A stretch of 64,000 nucleotides of DNA from Rheum nobile (lineage: Eukaryota > Streptophyta > Magnoliopsida > Caryophyllales > Polygonaceae). This document shows, piece by piece, positions 10,885-22,775 of the stretch. Made by a program: the position numbers and the translations under genes. The stretch covers positions 5,716,001 to 5,780,000 of the forward strand of contig WOAB01000878.1 of NCBI GenBank assembly GCA_027886185.1, given 5' to 3'. How positions within the stretch are numbered: position 1 is the stretch's first letter; the number at the start of each line of letters is the position of its first letter. The notes below the pieces were generated by a model, which was not told where the DNA came from, did not search any database, and worked only from the letters and a program-made list of their open reading frames with translations.

Positions 10885-12018
10885 ATGGTGAACACCCGAA
10901 ACACCCTTCGTGCTGATGCTGGGCCAAGCAATAACCCCAGACTGAATTTGAGGAATGCCGCAAATCCAGGGGATGAGAACGAGTCGGTTTCTCACAACAA
11001 CCTCGGGGGCAGTGACCAAGTTCCGGTCAACCCTCAAGTGGTATTCGATGCCGCGGAAATTGAGGCTATTCGGGGGATCGTGATGCAAGCGGTCACCAAT
11101 ATCATGCGGCCAATCGCACCACAGGCACAAGGTGTGCCAATTCCTCAAGTGGTTCCTAGATTCGAGGAGCCAGTTGTCCATGTGCCTCATGAAGATACAG
11201 TCAGGAACATAGAAAATTATGGTCGAGCGCTAAAGGCCATTAGCTCTATGAGGCCTGACAGCTATGATGGAAAGGGAGAGCCAGTCAAAGTGGCATATTG
11301 GTTCTCACACATGGAAAGGTTGTTCTGAAACGTCGAGTGCACTGAAGCTGAGAAAGTGCACATTGCATCCCTTCAACTGAAGGAGGTGGCTAGTGAATGG
11401 TGGGAAAGCACCGGTCTAGATGATCATCCTGGGTTGAACTGGGAAATGTTTAAGACAAAAATGACCGATCGTTTCTTTTCCCGTGCTATGAGGGAAGAGA
11501 AGCATAAGGAGTTTCTCTATCCGAAGACGGATGGATTGAAAGTGACTGAGCTTGCGGCCAAGTTCAATCACCTGTTGCAGTACACTGGGCCGGAAATGTC
11601 CAGTGAAGAGCATAAAATCTGGCATTTCCACGAGTGGATGAATCCGGACATCAAGCCACTGATGGTGCGCCACGGATGCTCTACTCTGGAGCAGTACGTG
11701 GATGCTGCCTATAAGTTGGAGGTGACTCTAGAGGAGTTGACAATAAAGCGCAATCGCCAGAGACCGGCACAGAGCCAGCCTCAGGCAAGTGGGTTCAAGC
11801 GACCCGCGCCACCGTCAAACTTTGCCAAGTCTGGCCGGGCGAGAACGGAGACAACTCAGGAGGGGGTCTACGCAACGCTCGGGTCAGGCAAAGAATCCAA
11901 TCCAGTGTTACAATTGTGGCACGCCGGGGCATAAGAGCAATGAATGCCCAAAGGATAGGAAGACGTGTTTTGCCTGCGGGAAGGAGGGGCACTTGTAGAC
12001 GTTTTGTCCGCAAAGGAG
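10885..12018 (+). pseudogene. E1 gag (capsid and zinc knuckles)
   Basis: The frame from ATG 10885 (MVNTRNTLRADAGPSNNPRL) reaches a capsid-type retrotransposon gag region: SMRPDSYDGKGEPVKVAYWF, VASEWWESTG, then W..FK..F followed by a FLYPKTDGLKVTELAAKFN block. An in-frame TGA lies at 11326-11328. A frameshift near 11850-11900 separates the capsid from the first zinc knuckle (CYNCGTPGHKSNEC, 11906-11947). The second knuckle (CFACGKEGHL) is cut by TAG at 11996. Gag would assemble cytoplasmic virus-like particles and bind element RNA; this copy cannot make a full protein. Confidence 0.88.
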
Positions 12019-12079
12019 ATAGAAGGGAGCTGAGTCACAACAAGGGTCCATTAGTCATAACAACTGACCCTGATTCAAA

Positions 12080-14998
12080 CCAATGGAGGCTCCTAGCCCT
12101 TCGACGTAGACAACTGCTCAGAACAAGGGGAAAGCCCCAGCTGCTTCAGGAGGTCAAGGTCAGCGACTCTACGAGATGCGTGAGGCTGACGGACCTAATT
12201 CTCCGATTACTCAAGGTACTTTATACCTTCATTCTACCTCTGTGTGTATATTATTTGATTCGGGTGCTACTCATTCTTTCATCTCGGAGAGTTGTGTAAG
12301 TAAGCTAGGCTTAGTATGCAATGAGGCTTGTGAGCCTTTTGTAGTGAATCTACCCAATGGTGAACAGTTGGTAGGAACCAAGCGTCTGTCAGAATTTCCA
12401 ATTATCATTCATGGTAGGAAGTTCGAAGCAGATTTGATCTGTATAGCCATGGCTCCATACGACATTATTCTCGGGATGGATTGGTTGACGCATCATGGGG
12501 CGGTAATCGATTTCAGCTCAAGGACTGTGACAGTGTCATGTGGGGGCCAGTTTGTATGCAAGTTGAAGGGTCGTAATGACACTGATAACGGCAAGCTCAT
12601 CAATGCGATGGCTGCGTGTAAGCTACTTCGATAGGGTTGTGTCGGGTACCTGTGCTACCTGGATAAGCCCAAGAGAGATGAGGCTTTCATTCTTGATATT
12701 GCTATTATTCGAGAGTTTCCGGATGTCTTTCCGAAGGAGATTCCCGGTTTACCCCCGAATCGTGACGTGGAGTTCACCATTGATCTCGAGCCTGGTACCG
12801 TACCGATTTCTAAGGCACCGTACCGGATGGCTCCAGCAGAGATGCAAGAGTTGAAGAAGCAACTCGAGGACCTTCTTGAGAAAGGATATATAAGGCCGAG
12901 TGCATCGCCTTGGGGCGCTCCGGTCTTGTTTGTCAAGAAGAAGGATGGGTCGTTCCGACTTTGTATCGACTATCGAGAGTTGAACAAGGTCACGATCAAG
13001 AATAAGTATCCGTTGTCGAGGATTGATGATCTGTTGGATCAACTACAGGGAGCAAAAGTCTTTTCCAAGATCGATCTGAGATCTGGTTACCATCAACTCA
13101 GGATTCGTGAGAAAGATATTCCGATGACTGCTTTCCGGACGAGGTATGGGAACTACGAGTTCATAGTCATGCCATTTGGACTTACTAATGCTTCGATAGT
13201 CTTCATGGATATGATGCATCGATGTTTCCACCAATATCTGGATAAGTTCGTGGTGGTCTTCATCGACGATATTCTAATCTATTCCCCGAGTGAGGAAGCT
13301 CACAAGGAACATCTTCGGATCACCTTGTCAGTCCTTAGACAGAACCAGTTGTATGCGAAGTTGTCTAAGTGTGACTTCTGGATCAAGGAAGTGACTTTCT
13401 TAGGCCATGTGATCAATGAGGATGGGGTTATGGTCGATCCCCAGAAAATTGAAGCGGTAGCCAACTGGAGGCGGCCTCAGAATGTGAAGGAGGTGCGCAG
13501 TTTCTTGGGACTCGCAGGATATTACAGACGGTTCGTGGGGGGATTTTCTAAGATCGCTCTACCTATGACCGGTTTGCTCCGCAAGGTCCACAAGAAGTTC
13601 GTCTGGGATGACAAGTGCGAGACCAGTTTTCAGAAGTTGAAGGAGTGTCTGACCTCCGCACCAGTTTTGGCGCTACCGGAGGGAACTGATGGTTATGTGG
13701 TCTATAGTGATGCTTCAAAGCATGGTTAGGATGTGTACTGATGCAGAAAGGGAAGGTTATTGCGTACGCATCTCGGCAATTGAAAACCTATGAGGCAAAC
13801 TATCTGACGCATGATCTGGAGTTAGCGGCTGTGGTTTTTGCGTTGAAGATTTGGAGGCACTATCTCTATGGTGTTAGGTGCCAAGTTTTCACCGATCATA
13901 AGAGTCTCAAGTATGTGTTCACTCAGAAGGAGTTGAATATGAGACAACGTCGCTGGTTGGAGCTACTCAAAGACTATGATATCGAGTTGTTGTATCATCC
14001 GAGCAAGGCTAATGTGGTAGCCGATGCATTGAGCCGGAAGACGCTGCACGAGACCGTAGTAGCTCTACTCACTGCTCAGACCAAGTTGAACCAAGGATTG
14101 TGCGAGATTGACGTCTTGTACGATCAACGTCGAGGATGCCTGAGTATGCTGGAGATTCAGGCTACGCTACTTGATCAGATCAGGGAGAAGCAGGTTGATG
14201 ATGTGGTCTTGGTGAAGTTAAGCAGTGAAGTGATGGACGGGAAAGCTCCTGGGTTCGTGATTCAGGAGGATGGATCACTCTGGTTTCAGGATCGGATTTG
14301 TGTGCCTGACGTAGATGGCCTTCGCCAGTTGGTGATGAAGGAGGCCCATTCGTCAGCTTATTCTGTACATCCAGGCTCCAGTAAGATGTACAAAGACCTC
14401 AGAAAGAAATTCTGGTGGCCCAATATGAAGTGGGACGTAGCAGAATTTGTGGCGAAATGTTTAAATTCTCAGAAGGTCAAAATAGAACACCGTAGACCAG
14501 GTGGTGAATTGCTACCTCTCCCAGTACCAGAGTGGAAGTGGGAGGATATTGCTATGGACTTCGTCACGGGGTTGCCGAAGACTCAGAGTCAAAAGGACGC
14601 TATATGGGTGATCATTGACAGGCTCACGAAGAGTGCTCACTTCGTGGCTATTAAGTCAATATGGGGAACCCAGAAGCTATCAGAAGTTTTCCTACACGAG
14701 ATTGTCCGTTTGCATGGTGCACCAAAGACCATTGTATCGGATCGTGACGGCTGATTCATGTCCAGATTCTGGAAGGAACTCCACAAGGCCATGGGAACTG
14801 AGTTGAGGTTCAGTACCGCGTTTCATCCTCAGACGGATAGACAGTCTGAGAGGACCATCCAGACACTGGAAGATATGCTGAGAGCTTGCGTACTAGATCG
14901 TCCGACCAGTTGGGAGAATAGCCTAAGTCTGATTGAGTTCACGTACAACAATAGATGGCATGCTACCATTAAGATGGGTCCATTCGAAGCTTTGTACG
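12080..14998 (+). pseudogene. E1 pol: protease, reverse transcriptase, RNase H, integrase N-part
   Basis: The protease has the catalytic triplet in FDSGATHSFIS and the late ILGMDWL motif. TAG at 12632 separates it from the RT, which shows SPWGAPVLFVKKKDGS, KIDLRSGYHQLRI, MPFGLTNA and VVFIDDILIYS. A one-base deletion near 13726 breaks RNase H between YSDASKHG and KVIAYASRQLK. Integrase keeps HSSAYSVHPGS, but the zinc site reads KCLNSQ where CLTCQ is usual, so one Cys ligand is lost. The catalytic core is MDFVTGLP, then SDRDG followed by TGA (14752), then FHPQTDRQSER. The frame is cut at 14998 by E2 and resumes at 22273. Confidence 0.92.
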
Positions 14999-16463
14999 TG
15001 ATAACATGAATTTGTCGTTCTAATTCCTACTATGCAAAATATCCAAACAAACCTTAAACCGTAGTCCTAGGTAAGTAAAGGTCGAGTCCACATGGAGACA
15101 GATTCTATCTTTATATGTGAATTATGTGTCAATCCAAAGTAACCAAAGGGGGGTTTTGTTTGTTTTAAAAGATCTAAGCATGCAAAAGGTAAATAAACTA
15201 AAAGTTGTGAAGTCAGTGATGGGAAAAGCACTTAGTCAAACAACATCCACTATTCGTATGACAAGTTGATCATAGATACTCATTCAAAATCTCATGCAAT
15301 GGAAATTCCAATTCCTTTTCAGATATAACTAATAGCACAACCAGATACTATTAGCACTAACTAATTAAACAACCCTAAAACTATCAAGATTCAGTTTAAC
15401 AGCAGCCTTACGGATAGGAATATAGTTGGATATAATTCTAGCATAAAACAACCAGCTTTTATCCTAGAATGTAAATCAGTTCTCTTATGCATAAGATTAG
15501 CACAACCAGTTACTAATACGATGCAGTTGCTACTCTGAAATAGATATACTCAACCAATAACAATCTAGATCTAAGAATAGATCAATAACAACAAACCCTA
15601 ATTGATCAGACTGGAGAAAATCAATATCAATCATAAGCAATCAAACAAGAGAATAGATAAAATCCATGCAATAGATTAAGAACGAGAATCTCACAACTGA
15701 ATCCAAACGAAAGCTTCAGCGTCTGACTAAGCAAGAGAGACTTAGTTCTTCATAACGTAGAACGTAGAAAGGAGAAGTAGAATTAGGGTTCAGATATTTG
15801 ATGATAGGAAAACAAGCCTTTCTCTACCCTTAAATACTAAAGGAAATAAAGTCTGGAATTAACCTAAAACGAAATAATAAAACATAAATAAAATAATCCA
15901 ATTAAAACATAAAAGGAAATCGTGATTCGGCGGGCTTCAGACACGACGGCGGGCGCCGTAATCGCGGCGGGCACCGCAATTACACGGCGGGCGCCGTGAC
16001 AATGTCGTAGCAAAGGATCCTGGATGGGAATTGGCGGCGGGCGCCGCAATGTGCACGGCGGGCGCCGTCTCTGTTCTTCGGTTCATCTTCTGCGACACTT
16101 CCGTAGAAATGCCATAACTTTTGATTCCCAACTCGGATTGCGCTCATATTTTGAGTACTTGCAGTAGACTTCAAGATCTAACTCCTCGAATTAGAATCAC
16201 TCCATGTGGACATCTGAGTAGAGAGAACGAACCAATTGAATTCAGCCTACCGTTCTTCTACTCTTCATTGCACTCCCTTGGCGTCTACTACTGGTGGCTT
16301 CCTCCTCAGTGTCTCATATGATCTCCAAAACCGCTCAAACACCTCCAAAAACACCAACTTTTCCCCCAAACACCATGCACATGAATGTGTCTAAATCTAC
16401 CTGAATGGCACCAATAAATCCTCTAATGACTCTTAGTTAAGCCCTACAAAGTAGTGCTTATCA
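14999..16463 (-). repeat. E2 left (3') LTR
   Basis: Begins TGATAACATG and ends GTGCTTATCA on the plus strand. Five clear copies of the GGCGGGC-centred dyad word lie at 15945-16070. It aligns with 20815-22267 with few differences and small indels. Confidence 0.92.
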
Positions 16464-16476
16464 AACTCCCCCATGC
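16464..16476 (-). other. E2 polypurine tract
   Basis: On the minus strand GCATGGGGGAGTT directly precedes the LTR start TGATAAGC, which fixes the element's direction. Confidence 0.75.
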
Positions 16477-18043
16477 TTAGACCTTTGCTCGTCCACGAGT
16501 AAACTAATAGAGAGTCTACTCCTCCAATTCAGCATCCAACGTCTCAGGAAGCATATCCTCCAACTAAGAGTCACCTAACCCATGCCAAGCTCCTGGCACC
16601 ACTCTCATTTACAACACATCAACAACTCAACAAGCTTAAGGGGCAAGCAGAGTACTTCCCCCAAGCTAAACCCGGACATACAATAGCGTAACCTCTAATC
16701 CTAGCCTCCATCTATTGCTCCTTATGTCTCCCAGAGTGACCTACCCGACAATCCTTCTTTGACTCCTCTTCTTATGACGCCTCGCCAAGAATAATGAGAA
16801 ATCCTAAAATCACTCTTCTTCTTTTCGCTCATTTTGCCAAGGAGCCCTTTCGGGTTTTCACCAAGCCACTCATTTCATTTTTCAATAGATGTGCTCACAT
16901 AAACTCACGTCACTCTTGACCACATATTACCCCAGCCTAATGCTGGTCCAAGCCACCTGCTTATTACCTAGACCGCCCTTTCGGGTTTTCGGCCTATCCC
17001 AGGATTTCAATTTTAGCCTTTTATCAAATTTTTGGCTCTTTTTCATTTTTTCCTTTTCCTCAACAACGTGGCAAGTATAGAACTCTCCCCCATGCTTAAA
17101 CATTGCATTGTCCTCAATGTAATGAAAGACAAAAAGAATAGAAGCACAGGGAAAAGCAAAAAATTAACTCACAATGTTGTCGAGCTGGCTTGGACACGGA
17201 AGGTGTCGCTGGCGGTCTTCTCAATAAACGTCCATGTCACGGGTGTCGGCATCAACGCCATAATCTTCATCTACCGTGCAACCATAGGGTTCCACCGTGG
17301 GGTGTGGTGGTTATGTAGGAAAGCAGGGCTGCGCGGCCTTCAACTCCATCAACTCCTACCATGCAACCAAAAAGAACCACTCTGGTGAATAGTGGTATAA
17401 CAAGTATGGTGGGGTTGCATGTCCTTCAACGAACACAAAAATGGGGCCCAGATGTAATCGTGGTGTGGGCCCTAGTGTTCCTCCTCCTCCTCAGCTACCA
17501 ATTGTAGGGCCATCATCGTTGCCAATTACAAAGTTGGGCTAATGTCTCCTCCTTGACAACATGATGCGCACCATCTCTCCATGGGAAACTCGGACAGCTG
17601 GCCTCCGATGGAACTTTTTTTTTATAGATAAAACGAAAGAAAACGAACCTGAAAATGGCGGCGATCGCCGTAATTAAATGGCGGTCGCCGTCATTTGCCG
17701 CAAGCGAAGTGTCGGAGGAGGTGAAAACGGCGGGCGCCGTAAGGTCGGCGGCGGGCGTCGTGAACTCCTTCTTCACTTGGAACCGCTTCCTGCAGGTTAG
17801 TTCGACACAGAAAGGAAAAAAAAACTAAAAGGAAAAACAAAAGAAAATGACTAAGGGAAAGAAAATAAACTACCTAACATCGGGTTGCCTCCCGATCAAC
17901 GCCTTAGTTAATGTCGTGGCTCGACATACTACTCGAATAACCTCAATCCATATCATCAGGCTCTTTAGGAACCTTCTCAATCCATACCTCCTTCCTGAAC
18001 CAATTATGGAAAGGTTTGAACCTTAGACCATTCTTCTTCTTCT
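16477..18043 (-). other. E2 internal non-coding region (pol deleted)
   Basis: No reverse transcriptase or integrase motif is seen in any frame. The segment CTCGTGGACGAGCAAAGG (minus strand, near 16481) and a GGGAGGCAACCCGATG stretch near 17890 resemble 3' regions of Athila/Tat elements. The GGCGGGC dyad word recurs at 17655-17765. The plus-strand half is C/T-rich, and short frames in it look like chance. Confidence 0.65.
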
Positions 18044-19360
18044 TCAGCGGCCCCTCCATCTTGACCTTCTTAGTCGCGTCTCCCCCATACTTAGATCGAT
18101 CAGGGAGTGTTTAACCTCAACTTCAGGGACCTGCATCACAGATGGAACGAGCTTCTCGCTCGGGGTCAGCAGTAAAGGCGATTTGCCTGGTAGCTCTGGA
18201 GGAAGCTTATAGTAAGCGTCCGACTCATTGACACCTTCCTGTAACTCAGTAGATAGAGTAAAATCCAAGCTAGAATCAACAATGATAGATTGTATGTCAT
18301 CTAGGTGCTCATCATCAGAAGCATCGTGCACCACAGGCTCAAGTACATCAATTGCACACAAAGAATGATCATCCGAAGGAGATTTCATGGCGTCATAGAT
18401 ATTGTAGTTCATAGTTTGGCCATCAAATTCCATGGTTAAAGAACCAGTACTCACATTAATCTTAGTGTTGGCAGTTTTCAGGAAAGGTCTCCCTAACAGA
18501 ATAGGGGCTGCATTCATATCGTGTTATATCTTAAGCACATAAAAATCAGCAGGAAAAGTAAGATCACCAACCCCAACCAAAACATCCTCCACAATCCCTA
18601 TAGGACGCACACTAGATCTATCAGCTAACTGAATGGCAATATTAGTGGCATGCATGGGTCCTAATTGTAAGGATTCACAAAGAGATGAAAGTAGAACATT
18701 TATGGAAGCACCCAAATCTAACATAGCTTTATTGAACTTGGTACCTCCAAAAGTGATAGGGATGGTGAACATACCTGGGTCGCCACACTTCTTAGGTAAG
18801 CGCTTCTGAAACACAGCAGAAACATGTTCGCTTAACTTTACCTTTTTCTTGTTGTTCCTGTCCTGGTTCCTCTTTGTTGTGCACATCTGCTTCAAGAACT
18901 TGGCATAACGAGGGACAGACTTGATCAAATTTAGGAGAGGGATGTTGACCTCCACGTTTCTGAACATCTCAAACATGTCCTTGTCCTGCGCAAGTGGCTT
19001 GGTACGCTTCAAAGCAGACGGAAATGGTGCAACAGGCTTCCAATCAGGAAAAATCGGAGGTTCATACTCCTTCTCAACATCAGCTTCGACAACAGAGGGG
19101 AGGCGGGCGCCGTAAGAAGTGCGGCGGGCGCCGTGAACATCATCAGAATTCTCGAGATTTTTCTCACCGTCACGGCGGGCGCCGTGAGAATTGCGGTGGT
19201 CGCCACAATTTTCACCAGAAAAGTCGAGAGCAGAATCGTCTTCACGGCGGGCGCCGTGGTCTTCACGGCGGTCGCCGTCGCTGTTCTTCTCCAAATCCTC
19301 ATTTTCTTCCTCATTGACCTCAGGCTTGTCTTCTTCGAGCTTCTTCGAGCTTCTTCCCAC
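18044..19360 (-). pseudogene. E2 gag C-part and retropepsin-like protease
   Basis: From 19360 the frame begins with SSKKLEEDKPEVNEEE, in a different frame from upstream gag. A duplicated CTTCTTCGAG stretch at about 19330-19350 probably caused the shift. A run with four HGARR and two YGAR(R/L) units (19099-19290) follows. Then come PIFPDWKPVAPFPSALKR and the retropepsin-like core: DPGMFTIPITFGG, LDLGASINVLLSSL, and PILLGRPFLKTANTKI. Athila/Tat proteases commonly have DLGAS instead of DSGAS, as here. TAA at 18524 interrupts between FYVLKI and MNAAPILLG. The frame ends at 18044 without running into RT. The product would process Gag in an intact relative. Confidence 0.85.
19099..19290 (-). repeat. 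GGCGGGC dyad words inside E2 coding region (HGARR units)
   Basis: About six copies of the word ACGGCGGGCGCCGT or variants lie within the reading frame and translate as (H/Y)GARR, spaced irregularly by 15-50 bases. The same word lies in both LTRs and at 17655-17765, outside any coding need. Confidence 0.8.
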
Positions 19361-20621
19361 TCCTCAGAGTTATAGCACTTACATTCCTAATGTTCGGGTT
19401 TACTTCCGTTTGAGATGGAAGTTTACCAGAAACCTTTGCGTCGAGCTTGCTCACCACTTGAGAAATCTGGCCAAATTGCCTTTCCAAGTTCTGAATGCTA
19501 GCTTGTGTAGTCTCTTGGAATTGCAATTGGTTCTTAGTCAACTTAGCAACATTCGCATTGAGGTTTACGTTGCTCTGCATCAGCATCTTCATCATGTCCT
19601 CCATAGACGACGAAGGATTCAAGCTCTGCCCTTGAGGTTGTGGAACAAATGGCTGCCTAGGCTGTTGAGGATTACCCTGTGGTTGATTTTGCTCTGGGTC
19701 TCTCCATCTGAAGTTGGGATGATCCCTCCAAACAGGATTGTATGTATTGGAGTAGGGATCATGCCTGGGCCTCTGCTGATATCCTCCTACATGATTCACT
19801 TCCTCTTGTAGAGTAGGACATGAATCAGTAGGATGCAAGTCGTCGTGACAGATCTCACAGGCCTTAGCCTGCTGAGGCGTACCTTTTAGTTTCAGATGCC
19901 TCACCTCCTCTCGCAGCACATCAAAACCAGCTTGATCAATTTTTGATTGAGAACTAGCAACCACCAAGCTTTGGGAACCTCTCCCACTGTACTGTCTAGA
20001 GTCATCAGCCAGAGTAGCAAATATCTCTAGAGCCTCTTCATAAGTCCTCTTCAGAATATTCCCACCACATGCAGAATTTACCATCCGACGATCATTTTCA
20101 CGGAGTCCTCCATGCAGATAAATAACCAGATCATGATTAGCATAACCATGGTAGGGGCAACTCTTCACCAGTTTCTTGAAGCGTTCATAGTAGTCATAGA
20201 GAGACTCATTAGACAGTTGCTCCACATTGCAGATCTTCTTCTTGAGCTGATTGGACTTGATTGCCGGAAAGTATTTATCGAGAAACACCTTCTTCAAATT
20301 CACCCAAGTAGTGATGCTCCTTGGTGGTAAAGAATGATACCAGTCTTTAGCAGAATCCTTCAGAGAAAAGGAAAAGACTCTCAACCTCATCTGATCTTCA
20401 GTAATCTCAAATGGCCTCATACTGGTGCAGACCTCAAGGAACTCATCCAGGTGCTGAATCGGATCCTCAAGGGGAGTTCCACTGAATTTCGGGAGTAAAT
20501 GAACTACTCCTGTCTTGAGCTCAAATTTAACCCCATCACCCAGGGCAGGGATATGCACAGCACGAGTTGGTTGCTCCAAGTTAGGAGTTGTCAAAGATTC
20601 CAGAGTAACACGGGCTGCCAT
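19320..20621 (-). CDS. E2 Gag (retrotransposon gag domain plus zinc knuckle)
   Basis: A 433-codon open frame from ATG 20621. It contains the Athila/Tat-type gag signature: DWYHSLPPRSITTWVNLKKV, FLDKYFPAIKSNQLKKKI, ESLYDYYERFKKLVKSCPYH, then a CX2CX4HX4C knuckle (CEICHDDLHPTDSC). A Gln/Pro-rich segment follows, and it ends shortly after NVSAITLRSGKKLEE, a block usual between gag and protease in this lineage. The start lies about 190 bases from the primer site. Gag would form the particle and package RNA. The frame is open, but the 3' end is shifted relative to protease, so the ancestral Gag-Pro product is broken. Confidence 0.88.
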   Translation of the reverse strand: MAARVTLESLTTPNLEQPTRAVHIPALGDGVKFELKTGVVHLLPKFSGTPLEDPIQHLDEFLEVCTSMRPFEITEDQMRLRVFSFSLKDSAKDWYHSLPPRSITTWVNLKKVFLDKYFPAIKSNQLKKKICNVEQLSNESLYDYYERFKKLVKSCPYHGYANHDLVIYLHGGLRENDRRMVNSACGGNILKRTYEEALEIFATLADDSRQYSGRGSQSLVVASSQSKIDQAGFDVLREEVRHLKLKGTPQQAKACEICHDDLHPTDSCPTLQEEVNHVGGYQQRPRHDPYSNTYNPVWRDHPNFRWRDPEQNQPQGNPQQPRQPFVPQPQGQSLNPSSSMEDMMKMLMQSNVNLNANVAKLTKNQLQFQETTQASIQNLERQFGQISQVVSKLDAKVSGKLPSQTEVNPNIRNVSAITLRSGKKLEEARRRQA

Positions 20622-20792
20622 TGTATCAGCTTCCTAAAGTAGCAAATTCGCAGCCCTGCGAGCTTGAAGAAAAGTTCTCTCGATTTCTGGATAAAAAACT
20701 AGAGGTAGATTATTAGTAACACGGGTGTGAACCATAAGATAGGTTCACACCAAGATTGGCACACAAAACACACACACGAAATAGATTATAGC

Positions 20793-20812
20793 CTCCCCGG
20801 CAACGGCGCCAA
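20793..20812 (-). other. E2 primer binding site
   Basis: On the minus strand TGGCGCCGTTGCCGGGGAG starts three bases after the LTR end. This primer sequence is common in Athila/Tat-type elements. Confidence 0.85.
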
Positions 20813-20814
20813 TT

Positions 20815-22267
20815 TGATAACAGGAATTTGTCTTTCTAATTCCTACTATGCAAAATATCCAAACAAACCTTAAACCGTAGTCCTAGGTAAGTAAAGGTCG
20901 AGTCCACAGGGAGACAAATTCTATCTTTATATGTGAATTATGTGTCAATCCAAAGTAACCAAAGGGGGGTTTTGTTTGTTTTAAAAGATCTAAGCATGCA
21001 AAAGGTAAATAAACTAAAAGTTGTGAAGTCAGTGATGGGAAAAGCACTTAGTTAAACAACATCTACTATTCGTATGACAAGTTTATCATAGATACTCATT
21101 CAAAATCTCATGCAATGGAAATTCCAATTCCTTTTCAGATATAACTAATAGCACAACCAGATACTATTAGCACTAACTAATTAAACAACCCTGAAACTAT
21201 CAAGATTCAGTTTAACAGCAGCCTTACGAATAGGAATATAGTTGGATACAATTCTAGCATAAAACAACCAGCTTTTATCCTAGAATGTAAATCAGTTCTC
21301 TTCTGTATAAGATTAGCACAACCAGTTACTAATACGATGCAGTTGCTACTCTGAAATAGATATGCACAACCAGTAACAATCTAGATCTAGCAATAGATCA
21401 ATAACAACAAACCCTAATTGATCAGACTGGAGAAAATCAATATCAATCATAAGCAATCAAACAAGAGAATAGATAAAATCCATGTAATAGATTAAGAACG
21501 AGAATCTCACAACTGAATCCAAACGAAAGCTTCAGCGTCTGACTAAGCAAGAGAGGCTTAGTTCTTCATAACGTAGAACGTAGAAAGGAGAAGTAGAATT
21601 AGGGTTCAGAGATTTGATGATAGGCAAACAAGCCTTTCTCTACCCTTAAATACTAAAGGAAATAAAGTCTGGAATTAACCTAAAACGAAATAATAAAACA
21701 TACATAAAATAATCCAATTAAAACATAAAAGGAAATCGTGACTCGGCGGGCTTCAGACACGACGGCGGGCGCCGTAATCGCGGCGGGCACCGCAATTACA
21801 CGGCGGGCGCCGTGACAATGTCGTAGCAAAGGTTCCCGGATGGGAATTGGCGGCGGGCGCCGCAATGTGCACGGCGGGCGCCGTCGCTGTTCTTCGGTTC
21901 AGTTCATGCGATACTTCCGTAGAAACGCCATAACTTTTGATTCCCAACTCGGATTGTGCTCATATTTTGAGGACTTGCAGTAGACTTCAAGATCTAACTC
22001 CTCGAATTGGAATCACTCCATTTGGACATCTGAGTAGAGAGAATGAAGCAATTGAATTCAGCCTACCGTTCTTCTACTCTTCATTGCACTCCCTTGGCAT
22101 CTACTACTGGTGGCTTCCTCCTCAGTGTCTCATATGATCTCCAAAACTGCTCAAACACCAACTTCGCCCCCAAACACCATGCACATGAATGTGTCTAAAT
22201 CTACCCGAATGGCACCAATAAATCCTCTAATGACTCTTAGTTAAGCCATACAAAGTAGTGCTTATCA
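20815..22267 (-). repeat. E2 right (5') LTR
   Basis: 1,453 bases against 1,465 for the left copy. It carries the same five dyad words at 21760-21890. Target duplication GTACG follows at 22268-22272. Confidence 0.92.
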
Positions 22268-22272
22268 GTACG

Positions 22273-22423
22273 GTCGGAAGTGCAGATCTCCAATTTGTTG
22301 GGATGAGAATGCCGATAAGGTTCTACTCGGACCGGAGTTAGTCGAGAGGATTGTCGCGAACATTGCTTTGATCAGACAGAGGATGTTGACAACTCAGAGT
22401 CGACAGAAATCTTACGCAGATCT
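22273..22423 (+). pseudogene. E1 integrase middle fragment between E2 and E3
   Basis: Joined to base 14998, the frame continues without a break through ALYGRKCRSPICWDE, LLGPELVERIVANIALIRQR and QSRQKSYAD, the standard chromovirus integrase tail region. It stops at 22423, where E3 begins, and continues at 39552. Confidence 0.92.
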
Positions 22424-22775
22424 TGTAACACCCCCAAATATTCCCTTGGAAAGGCATTACCGCCAGTGACCTCAGACATTCTGTCCGATGTCATCCAAAG
22501 CTTTACCAGTTGATATAAATCATCAAACAACAATTATGATACAAAATATCATAACATTCATTTAAAATCATTGTCTCGGCATTACATCCATAACCCGAAA
22601 GACAACCAAAATACAGCGGATGACTTAATACAAGATATATTTAACACAGCGGAAGACTTTAAATAACCAACAAAAGGGTCTTGATCGCAATGATCACCCG
22701 TCAAGGATCTCAACCTGAATAAACTTATCAAAAACATCGTTTGCGTCCATAGTCGCTCTAGCCTTCATGGGATGG
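22424..22775 (-). repeat. E3 left (3') LTR, outer part
   Basis: 352 bases that match 36935-37287 closely. The LTR is cut after GGGATGG by E4 and resumes at 33388. Confidence 0.92.

Larger units (their letters stand above)
14999..22267 (-). mobile_element. E2: Athila/Tat-like gypsy element with gag and protease only
   Basis: LTRs of about 1.46 kb are flanked by GTACG at 14994-14998 and 22268-22272. Minus-strand orientation follows from the primer site beside the right LTR, the purine tract beside the left LTR, and minus-strand gag. Only gag and a protease-like region are present; no RT, RNase H or integrase motif is seen in the remaining 1.6 kb. This matches non-autonomous gag-bearing LTR elements that depend on a relative's pol. 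The interval is 7.27 kb. It carries many copies of an ACGGCGGGCGCCGT word in LTR, coding and spacer DNA. Confidence 0.92.
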
